Origin: Nocardia brasiliensis
Lineage (GTDB): Bacteria; Actinomycetota; Actinomycetes; Mycobacteriales; Mycobacteriaceae
NCBI RefSeq assembly: GCF_011801125.1
Contig: NZ_CP046171.1
Coordinates: 186,001-250,000 of the forward strand
Direction: 5' to 3'
DNA: 64,000 bases
Shown: piece after piece, positions 9,541 to 19,132 of the stretch
How the letters are laid out: every line of letters starts with the position of its first letter
How positions within the stretch are numbered: the first letter of the stretch is position 1
Translations under genes and position numbers: made by a program
Notes under the pieces: generated by a model
Told to the model about the DNA's origin: nothing
Databases searched by the model: none
The model's input: only the letters and a program-made list of their open reading frames with translations

Positions 9541-10041
9541 TCACTCGGGGGCGCCGTCGCCGAGCGACTCGGTCAGCGTGCGCAGCAGGCCCGCGAGCTG
9601 TTCGCGCGATTCCAGGTCAAGGGCGGCGAGCATGCGCTGTTCGTTGGCCATGTGCTTGGGCAGTAGCTCGTCGATCGTCCGGCGACCCTCCGGGGTGAGC
9701 CGGACCCGGATCACCCTGCGGTCCTCCGGGCAGGGCAGTCGTTCGACCCAGCCCTTGGCGGCCAGCCGGTCGATCCGGTTGGTGATGGCGCCCGAGGTCA
9801 CCATCGCCACCTTGATCAGCGCGCCCGCGGTGAGCCCCTCATCGCCGCCGGAGCGGCGCAGTGTGGCGAGCACGTCGAACTCCCAGAACTCCATGTCGAA
9901 GCCGCCGAAGAACCGCTTGAGCTCCTGCTCGAACAGCCGCGACAGCCGCTGAACCCGGCCGATCACGGCCATCGGCGAGACATCGACCTCCGGCCGCTCC
10001 CGGTTCCAGTGCTGTGTGAACAGGTCAATCGCGTCTGCCAT
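9541..10041 (-). CDS. MarR-family transcriptional regulator
   Basis: A 166-aa winged-helix repressor. The HTH and wing run through LTAGALIKVAMVTSGAITNRIDRLAAKGWVERLPCPEDRRVIRVRLTPEGR, with the usual helices at both ends for dimerisation. The start at 10041 is chosen because GAGGGGAAGGG precedes it; the frame is open to 10185 without good coding content. It is divergent from the DMT exporter at 10149, and the gap holds palindromic sites, so it probably controls both genes and responds to a compound the exporter handles. The ligand is unknown. Confidence 0.9.
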   Translation of the reverse strand: MADAIDLFTQHWNRERPEVDVSPMAVIGRVQRLSRLFEQELKRFFGGFDMEFWEFDVLATLRRSGGDEGLTAGALIKVAMVTSGAITNRIDRLAAKGWVERLPCPEDRRVIRVRLTPEGRRTIDELLPKHMANEQRMLAALDLESREQLAGLLRTLTESLGDGAPE

Positions 10042-10073
10042 CGCCCTTCCCCTCACCTTCAAGAATCTTAATG

Positions 10074-10124
10074 TCAAATAACTTGACGTTGAGACATGTC
10101 GTGGAGTAGATATTTCAACGTTGA
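10074..10124. promoter_or_regulatory. MarR/DMT divergent regulatory region with palindromes
   Basis: In the gap between the two divergent genes, TCAAATAACTTGA (10074-10086) has matching TCAA/TTGA ends, and TCAACGTTGA (10115-10124) is a perfect palindrome. The related half-site CTTGACGTTGAG overlaps the first. This spacing and symmetry is typical of MarR operators. The local sequence is much more AT-rich than the surroundings, as expected for promoters. Confidence 0.6.
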
Positions 10125-10148
10125 GATTATCAATGAGGAGCGAACGAC

Positions 10149-11156
10149 ATGACAATAGGCCCCACCCCGCGCGGCGGCACCTCATACGTGGGCACCCTGG
10201 CGCAGGCGACTCCGCCTCGCTGGCGCTCGGCTGCGTCGCGCGCCAAGCGCACTGTGTCGATTGGTTCGCTCGCAGGCTCGCTCACGGCCCTCACCCCCAT
10301 CATCTGGGGTTCCACCTACGCCGTCACCACCGAATTCCTGCCGCCGGACCGTCCGCTGTTCACCGCGCTCATGCGGGCGCTGCCCGCCGGACTGGTGTTG
10401 CTCGCCTTCACCAGGATGCTGCCCCGCGGCATCTGGATCGGCCGTGCCATCGCGCTCGGCATCCTCAACATCGGGGCGTTCTTCCCGCTGCTGTTCCTGG
10501 CCGCCTACCGGTTGCCCGGCGGCGTCGCCGGCGTGCTCGGCGCGGTCGCGCCGATGTTCGCCCTCGGTTTCGCGACCGTCGTGCTCGCGGAAAAGCCCAA
10601 CGGGCGCAAGGTGATCGCCGGTGTGATCGGTGTCTTCGGCGTCGCGCTCGTGGTGCTGAAGGCCAACGCACAGCTGGACACCGTCGGCGTGATCGCCGGA
10701 CTGGCCGGTGCCGCCGCGATGGCGGCGGGCACCGTCTTCACCCAGCGCTGGGGTCGTCCCGAGGGGGTGGGCCCGCTGGTGCTCACCGGCTGGCAGTTGA
10801 GCGCGGGTGGTCTGTTCATCCTGCCGCTGGCCCTGCTCATCGAGGGCGCGCCGCCCGCGTTGGACGGCCGGGCCATCGGGGGCTACCTCTACCTCGCCGT
10901 GATCGGTACCGCCGTCGCCTACTGGCTGTGGATCCGCGGCATCGCCAAGGTGCCCGCGACCTCGGTCGCCTTCCTCGGGCTGCTGAGCCCGGTGTCGGCG
11001 GCGCTGATCGGGTGGATCGCGCTGGGGCAGTCGCTCGGTCCGCTGCAGGTGGCCGGCTTGCTCATCGCACTGGCAGGCACCTTGTACGGCCAGCTCGCCG
11101 GGCGGCCGAAGCCCGCTGCGGTCGCGGGGGCGCCCGAAATGGTCGAGGCGCGCTGA
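10149..11156 (+). CDS. EamA/DMT-superfamily drug/metabolite exporter
   Basis: A 335-aa ten-helix membrane transporter. Two EamA halves are visible: the first starts near TALTPIIWGSTYAVTTEFLP (residue about 48), the second near LAGAAAMAAGTVFTQRWG. GAGGAG at 10135-10140 strongly supports ATG 10149. That start gives an unusual 45-residue hydrophilic N-terminus, and part of it is an inverted copy of the short module found at the dppC and ubiA starts (10207-10234). Homology-bearing sequence begins only after that copy. Divergent MarR control suggests efflux of a toxic small molecule; the substrate is unknown. Confidence 0.88.
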   Translation: MTIGPTPRGGTSYVGTLAQATPPRWRSAASRAKRTVSIGSLAGSLTALTPIIWGSTYAVTTEFLPPDRPLFTALMRALPAGLVLLAFTRMLPRGIWIGRAIALGILNIGAFFPLLFLAAYRLPGGVAGVLGAVAPMFALGFATVVLAEKPNGRKVIAGVIGVFGVALVVLKANAQLDTVGVIAGLAGAAAMAAGTVFTQRWGRPEGVGPLVLTGWQLSAGGLFILPLALLIEGAPPALDGRAIGGYLYLAVIGTAVAYWLWIRGIAKVPATSVAFLGLLSPVSAALIGWIALGQSLGPLQVAGLLIALAGTLYGQLAGRPKPAAVAGAPEMVEAR

Positions 11157-11179
11157 ATCGCCGAAAAACAGGGTTGACC

Positions 11180-11194
11180 TTGACGTAACGTCAA
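11180..11194. promoter_or_regulatory. MerR/TipAL-type promoter palindrome
   Basis: TTGACGTAACGTCAA is a 7+1+7 perfect palindrome 42 nt before the MerR-family start. It overlaps a TTGACC/TTGACG -35-like element and is followed by TGCATGCT-like sequence. Palindromes set between -35 and -10 are the hallmark of MerR-activated promoters, so this is the likely autoregulatory site. Confidence 0.7.
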
Positions 11195-11236
11195 CTTGCA
11201 TGCTGGACGCACCGACACGAAAGAAGGGAGAAGGTC

Positions 11237-11992
11237 ATGCGCGCCGAATGGTCCATCCAGGATCTGGCCAAGGCGGCCGGTACCACCAGCCGCACGCTGC
11301 GTCACTACGGGCAGCTGGGGCTGTTGCCGCCGAGCCGGATCGGCACCAACGGTTACCGCTACTACGACCAGAACTCCCTGGTGCGGCTGCAACGCATCCT
11401 GCTGCTGCGTGAGCTCGGCCTCGGCCTTCCGGTCATCGCCGAAGTGCTCGCCGGCGAACGGGACACCGGTGCCGCGCTGCGCACACACCTGGAACTGCTT
11501 CGGCAGGAACAGGATCGGATCCGGCGCCAGATCGAGTCGGTGCAAACCACGCTGCACAAGACGGAAAGAGGTGAACAACTCATGGCCGCAGAGGTTTTCG
11601 ACGGCTTCGACCATACGCAATACAAGGACGAGGTGATCGAGCGCTGGGGCAGGGATGCCTACGAAAGCGGTGACAAGTGGTGGCGCGCGCTCACCGCGGA
11701 GCAGAAGCAAGCCCACATGCAGACCGCCAAGGACATCGCCGCCGACTACGGCAGGGCACACGCCGCCGGGCTCACCCCCGACAGCGCCGAGGCCCAGGCC
11801 ATCACCGCCCGCCACCGCGCCTGGATCGGTGACGGCTGGCAGGGCCGGCCCGTGCCGAAGGAGGCCTTCATCGGGCTCGGCGAGATGTATGTCGCCGATC
11901 CGCGCTTCGGCGCGAACTACGACGTGCACGGCGCGGGGACGGCGGAGTTCGTCCGCGACGCCATGCGGGTCTACGCGGAGACCCAGCTGTAG
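11237..11992 (+). CDS. TipAL-like MerR-family regulator with C-terminal TipAS drug-binding domain
   Basis: A 251-aa protein, the size of Streptomyces TipAL (about 253 aa). Residues 1-75 form the MerR winged helix (WSIQDLAKAAGTTSRTLRHYGQLGLLPPSR, then YRYYDQNSLVRLQRILLLRELG). A coiled-coil linker spans 80-112. Residues 116-251 match the TipAS domain (FDGFDHTQYKDEVIERWG, WWRALTAEQK, EAFIGLGEMYVADPRF), which in TipAL binds thiopeptide antibiotics and triggers transcription. A well-placed internal ribosome binding site lies before Met116, so a separate TipAS-like product is likely. The gene follows the DMT exporter on the same strand, but a palindromic promoter separates them. Confidence 0.92.
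   Translation: MRAEWSIQDLAKAAGTTSRTLRHYGQLGLLPPSRIGTNGYRYYDQNSLVRLQRILLLRELGLGLPVIAEVLAGERDTGAALRTHLELLRQEQDRIRRQIESVQTTLHKTERGEQLMAAEVFDGFDHTQYKDEVIERWGRDAYESGDKWWRALTAEQKQAHMQTAKDIAADYGRAHAAGLTPDSAEAQAITARHRAWIGDGWQGRPVPKEAFIGLGEMYVADPRFGANYDVHGAGTAEFVRDAMRVYAETQL
11565..11584 (+). promoter_or_regulatory. Internal ribosome binding site and in-frame ATG for a TipAS-like short isoform
   Basis: AAAGAGGT (11565-11572) lies about ten bases before ATG 11582, which is in frame at codon 116 of the MerR gene. The product would be 136 aa and consist of just the drug-binding domain. This mirrors Streptomyces lividans tipA, whose mRNA yields both TipAL and the abundant short TipAS. Confidence 0.7.
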
Positions 11993-12073
11993 GTGACGCT
12001 CGACCGACGGCCGGTGCGCATAATGATGCGTGCCGGCCGTTTTGCGGTGCGGTCGACCGAGAGGGGCGCAGAC

Positions 12074-12643
12074 ATGACCGATGCCGGGCCGCAGGCGCGC
12101 CCCGCGGAGCCGAGCGGTGTGCTCGCGACCGTCGCCGGGGTGCTGGCGATCGGTATCGCGCTGTTCAATCTCTGGGGCGCGCGCACGGTGCTCAACGCCC
12201 AGCTGCACCAGTCGCCGCACATCGACAACGCACTGGCCGTGTTCTCGCTGCTCGGTGCGGTACTCGCCGCGCTCGCCCTGGGCTACGGCGCGTTGCTGCT
12301 GTTGCGTCGCGACGAAACCGGCCGCCACATCCTCGTCGTCACCTCGGGCGTGCTGACCGTGGCAGCCCTTGCCGCCCTGGTGGTTTCGCTCACCGGCTAC
12401 CAGCCCGACTACGCCCTCGACTGGCTGCCCACGCAAAGCCGGGTATTCGAAACCGTCGATGCCCTGTTCGGCGGCCTCGTCGGCAGCATGACCGCACTGG
12501 TGCACCGCGAATGGCCCGCCGCCCTCGCCGCCACCGCCCTGCCACTGGCGCTCTTCCTCCTCGCCTCCGCCCGCCACACCACCAACTGGGTCGAACACAC
12601 CCCCTCCCGCCCCGCCCCGCGCACCGAAGCACTCGACGCCTGA
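12074..12643 (+). CDS. Small membrane protein with Pro-rich tail, paralogue of 3538-4362
   Basis: A 189-aa predicted membrane protein with about four hydrophobic segments (residues 15-165) and a short Pro-rich tail. The start at 12074 is set by GAGGGGCG a few bases upstream; the open frame from 11993 reads back to the MerR stop. Shared features with the protein at 3538 are an N-terminal (I/V)(T/A)AGVLA helix, an LLRRDETGR loop and WVEHTP after the final helix. Those shared positions suggest paralogy. I do not recognise a function. Confidence 0.72.
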   Translation: MTDAGPQARPAEPSGVLATVAGVLAIGIALFNLWGARTVLNAQLHQSPHIDNALAVFSLLGAVLAALALGYGALLLLRRDETGRHILVVTSGVLTVAALAALVVSLTGYQPDYALDWLPTQSRVFETVDALFGGLVGSMTALVHREWPAALAATALPLALFLLASARHTTNWVEHTPSRPAPRTEALDA

Positions 12644-12709
12644 CCCGCACCTCGCGGGGGTGCCGCGCTTACGTTTCGCCGCGAGTGGAGCGTCTGCGAA
12701 GGGACGCCA

Positions 12710-13315
12710 TCAGCTGGGATTCGGTGATCGGGGGACGGGGAGGGGATGGGCCGCCGCGGCGCGCAGTCCGTCGAGGATCAGGGCGAGATTGCGGCGCCAG
12801 GCGTCGGGGGCGACGGCCGCGGTGGCCTCCAGGGTCCTGGTGTGCGACCAGGTGATGAAGGCGATGTCCTCGAGTACCCAGTCGCGGCGCAGCACGCCGG
12901 ATTCCTGTGCGCGGGTGACGATTCGGCGCATCACCGCGTGGCCGTGTTCCTGCGCGCTCGCGATCGAGCTGCTGGGCGCGGTGCGGACGGCGAGCTCGCT
13001 GAGCAGCCGGTCGGCGGCCTGTAGTTCGCAGATCTTCTCGACAAGATAGACAAACGAATCCCACGGATCGTCGATCGCGAGTGCTTGCTCGGCGATGCGC
13101 CCGCCCGCCTCGATGCGGTCTTCGACGGCCGCCGCGATGAGGTCGTCGCGGGTGGGGAAGCGGTTGTAGAGGGTGCCGATGGCCACGCCCGCCCGTGCGG
13201 CGATCTCTTTCAGCGGCGCGTCGAGGCCGCGTTCCTCGAACAGCGCACGGGCCGCGGTGACGAGCGCGTCGCGGTTGCGCCGGGCATCGCTGCGCAGCGG
13301 CTTGTCCTCGGGCAT
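12710..13315 (-). CDS. TetR-family transcriptional regulator
   Basis: A 201-aa repressor with an N-terminal HTH (residues about 10-58: RNRDALVTAARALFEERGLDAPLKEIAARAGVAIGTLYNRFPTRDDL, a typical TetR pattern) and an all-helical ligand and dimer domain. It is divergent from the short-chain dehydrogenase at 13419. The shared 103-bp gap contains two long inverted-repeat arms, so it very likely represses both genes. The effector is unknown, possibly the substrate or product of the SDR. Confidence 0.93.
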   Translation of the reverse strand: MPEDKPLRSDARRNRDALVTAARALFEERGLDAPLKEIAARAGVAIGTLYNRFPTRDDLIAAAVEDRIEAGGRIAEQALAIDDPWDSFVYLVEKICELQAADRLLSELAVRTAPSSSIASAQEHGHAVMRRIVTRAQESGVLRRDWVLEDIAFITWSHTRTLEATAAVAPDAWRRNLALILDGLRAAAAHPLPVPRSPNPS

Positions 13316-13348
13316 TCGCCGATCCTACAAATCGGGACACGTCCTTAT

Positions 13349-13405
13349 GTTGAGCATCGGTTCAAGTTGATGCTACCGTCGATGTAACTTGAACCAATGC
13401 TCAAC
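13349..13405. promoter_or_regulatory. Large inverted-repeat operator between tetR and SDR genes
   Basis: Arms at 13349-13368 (GTTGAGCAT, G/A variable base, GGTTCAAGTT) and 13386-13405 are 20 bp each with one mismatch and a 17-bp spacer. Each arm is itself an imperfect palindrome with TTGA...TCAA ends. This is consistent with two TetR dimers bound in opposite orientation, one over each divergent promoter. Confidence 0.8.
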
Positions 13406-13418
13406 TTAGTGAGGCGAC

Positions 13419-14141
13419 ATGTCCGAAACCATCGCGATATTCGGTGCGGGCCCGGGGCTCGGTATGGGGACCGCCCGGCGGTTCGGGCGCGCGGGCTTTC
13501 GGGTGGCGGTGATCGGCCGTGACCCGGACCGGGCGCGGCGGCACGCGGACCAGCTCGCGGCGGAGGGCGTGGTCGCGGCGGCGTTTCCCGCGGATGTCAC
13601 CGATGAGCGGCAGGTCACGGACGTGGTCGAGCAGGTCGAGGCGAAGTTCGGCCCGATCGAGGTCGCGATGCACGGCGCGGCCGCGGACATGGCCGATCGC
13701 AGCGCATCGACTCTCGCGACCGATGTCGCGTCCCTGCGGGTGCCCTTCGCGCTGAAGCTCTACTCGCCCATGCTGATGGCACGCGCCCTGGCGCCCGCGA
13801 TGATCGAGCGCGGGCGTGGCGCTCTGCTGTTCACTTCGGGCCTGTCCGAACGCACGCCGATGCCCTATCTGGCGAACTTCGGTGTCGCCCTGGCCGCCCA
13901 GCGCGGCTATCTGCGCCAACTCGGTGCCGAACTCCGCGACACCGGCGTCTACGTCGGTCTGCTCGACATCGGCGCGCTGATCGGCGACAGCAGAGCCGAA
14001 CAGCTCGTCGACGCACACCCCGAACTGATTCCCCCCGGTCTGGAACTCACTCGAATCGGCAGCGCCGAACTGGGCGAACGATTCTGGCGGATGTACACCG
14101 AGCGCGGCGAGCTCGAGGTCGAAGTGGGGTTCCCGGACTGA
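13419..14141 (+). CDS. Divergent short-chain dehydrogenase/reductase-like protein lacking the YxxxK motif
   Basis: A 240-aa Rossmann-fold protein. The nucleotide site FGAGPGLGMGTARRFG is near residue 8 and an NADP-type basic site is at VIGRDPDRARR. The strand-4 motif reads HGAAAD in place of NNAG. The catalytic Ser region is present (LFTSGLSE), but where Tyr-x3-Lys should follow the sequence reads YLANFGVALAAQRGYLR, with no Tyr/Lys pair at the right spacing. It may therefore use different chemistry or bind nucleotide without classical SDR catalysis. The ATG follows GAGGCGAC and is controlled from the TetR operator region. Confidence 0.82.
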   Translation: MSETIAIFGAGPGLGMGTARRFGRAGFRVAVIGRDPDRARRHADQLAAEGVVAAAFPADVTDERQVTDVVEQVEAKFGPIEVAMHGAAADMADRSASTLATDVASLRVPFALKLYSPMLMARALAPAMIERGRGALLFTSGLSERTPMPYLANFGVALAAQRGYLRQLGAELRDTGVYVGLLDIGALIGDSRAEQLVDAHPELIPPGLELTRIGSAELGERFWRMYTERGELEVEVGFPD

Positions 14142-14193
14142 CCAGGGTCACCGTGCGCATCGAAGCGGAACTGTCTTACCGGTGCGGCCATGA

Positions 14194-17476
<3,283 letters not shown>

Positions 17477-17480
<4 letters not shown>

Positions 17481-18100
17481 GTTTGGGCGCAGCCGACAAC
17501 ACGGCGGTGAATCAGCCGCCGCAGAGTTCGAACGGGCACGGCGGGCCGGTCTCGGCCATGCCGTCGACCACGCAGGCACCGCCCGAGGTGAAGATCATCA
17601 ACGCGGTGCAGGCCAGGATCGCCACCCCCGAGGTGATCAAGGCCGCTCGCGCGATGTCGCACTTCGGCGAGCACGCGCTCGGCTGGGTCGGCATCGCCGC
17701 CGCGGGCTGGGTGGTGGACAAGCCGCGGCGCAGGCAGTGGGCCGGTGTCGCGGTGGGCGCGGTGGGCGCGCACGCGGCCTCGATCGTGATCAAGCGGGTG
17801 GTCCGCCGCCCGCGGCCCAACGATCCTTCGGTGCAGGTCAACGTGTCGACGCCGAGCAAGCTGAGCTTCCCTTCCTCGCACGCCACCTCGACCACCGCGG
17901 CGGCGGTGTTGCTCGGCAAACTGACCGGGCTACCCTTGCCTGCGGTGCTCGTGCCGCCGATGCTGCTGTCCCGGGTCGTCCTCGGGGTGCACTACCCCTC
18001 CGACGTGCTCGCCGGTTCCGCGCTCGGTGCGGCGTCCGCCGCCGTTGTGCTCGCCGCCGAAAAGAGACTCGATGACCGCACGAGAAAGAGCGTTGGTTGA
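17477..18100 (+). CDS. PAP2-family phosphatase, candidate DPPR phosphatase (Rv3807c-like)
   Basis: A 207-aa membrane protein of the PAP2 superfamily. Its three signature blocks are KRVVRRPRP, PSSHATST and SRVVLGVHYPSDVLAG, containing the catalytic His residues. Its position between glfT2 and ubiA matches Rv3807c, proposed to remove the 5-phosphate from decaprenyl-phosphoryl-5-phosphoribose. The start is uncertain: TTG 17477 overlaps the glfT2 stop (TTGA) and keeps the coupling pattern. The first 40 residues are polar and unlike the conserved domain, so a later start is possible. Confidence 0.88.
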
Positions 18101-18108
18101 CCATGAGG

Positions 18109-18216
18109 GAGCGCAGCGGGGTGCGGTCATGAGCGAACGAAGAGAGCGAATCGTGACACAGCGTGCATCGCACATGGCGGAGCCGAGCGCTAGCGGGGTG
18201 CGGCCATGAGCGAAGA
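18109..18216 (+). repeat. Direct repeat carrying the ubiA ribosome binding site and start
   Basis: GAGCGC(T)AGCGGGGTGCGG(T/C)CATGAGCGAA occurs at 18109-18140 and again at 18185-18216. The second copy contains the ubiA start codon. A related block lies at the dppC start and, inverted, in the DMT transporter gene. Confidence 0.7.
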
Positions 18217-19132
18217 GCCTACCGGGACCGATCTAGCCGAAGCGGTCGTCAAGGGCCCGCCGAAGACGTTGGTCGGCGGGCTGTTCAAGGCGATCCGGCC
18301 GCGGCAGTGGGTCAAGAACGTCCTGGTGCTCGCGGCCCCCCTGGCCGCGGGCACGGCGAACGAGGTCGATGTGCTCGCGCACGTCGGCATCGCGTTCGTG
18401 GTGTTCTGCATGGCGGCCTCGGGCATCTACCTGGTCAACGACGCCCTCGACGTGGAGGCCGACCGGGCGCACCCGACCAAGCGCTTCCGGCCCATCGCGG
18501 CGGGCGTGGTGCCGGTCAACCTGGCCTACGCGCTGTCGCTGGTACTGCTGGTCGGCTCGATCGCAGGCTCGTTCCTGGCCTCGTGGCACCTGGCCGTGGT
18601 GATGGCGGTCTACATCGGCATCCAGCTGGCCTACTGCTTCGGCCTCAAGCACCAGGCGGTGCTGGACATCTGCATCGTGTCCTCGGGCTTCCTGCTGCGT
18701 GCCGTCGCCGGTGGCGCCGCCGCGAACATTATTCTGTCGCAATGGTTCCTGCTGATCATGGCGTTCGGCTCGCTGTTCATGGCGGCGGGCAAGCGCTACG
18801 CGGAGCTGCAGATCGCACTTGGAACCGGCGCGAAGATCCGTAAGTCGCTCGAGTACTACACGCCGACCTACCTGCGGTTCATCTGGACCCTGGCGGCAAC
18901 TGCGGTCGTGGTGTTCTACGGTCTGTGGGCGTTCCAGCAGGACAGTCTGAAAGACACCAATTGGTTCTCTCTTTCTATGATTCCGTTTACCATCGCAATC
19001 CTGCGTTACGCGGTCGACGTCGATGGCGGCGAGGCCGGTGAACCCGAAGAGATCGCGCTGGGGGACCGCGTCCTCCAGTTCCTCGCAATCGCCTGGATCG
19101 GAGCGGTAGGTGTCGCTGTCTATCTCACCTGA
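18206..19132 (+). CDS. ubiA: Decaprenyl-phosphate phosphoribosyltransferase (DPPR synthase)
   Basis: A 308-aa polytopic UbiA-family prenyl-phosphate transferase. It joins phosphoribosyl pyrophosphate to decaprenyl phosphate, the first committed step to the arabinose donor DPA. The first Asp-rich motif is NDALDVEADRAHPTKRFRP (residues about 77-95), with PRQWVKN near the N-terminus and about nine helices. ATG 18206 sits in a short repeated module, and its N-terminus (MSEEPTGTDLAEAV) precedes the conserved core by about 30 residues. Position and sequence match Rv3806c. Confidence 0.95.
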   Translation: MSEEPTGTDLAEAVVKGPPKTLVGGLFKAIRPRQWVKNVLVLAAPLAAGTANEVDVLAHVGIAFVVFCMAASGIYLVNDALDVEADRAHPTKRFRPIAAGVVPVNLAYALSLVLLVGSIAGSFLASWHLAVVMAVYIGIQLAYCFGLKHQAVLDICIVSSGFLLRAVAGGAAANIILSQWFLLIMAFGSLFMAAGKRYAELQIALGTGAKIRKSLEYYTPTYLRFIWTLAATAVVVFYGLWAFQQDSLKDTNWFSLSMIPFTIAILRYAVDVDGGEAGEPEEIALGDRVLQFLAIAWIGAVGVAVYLT

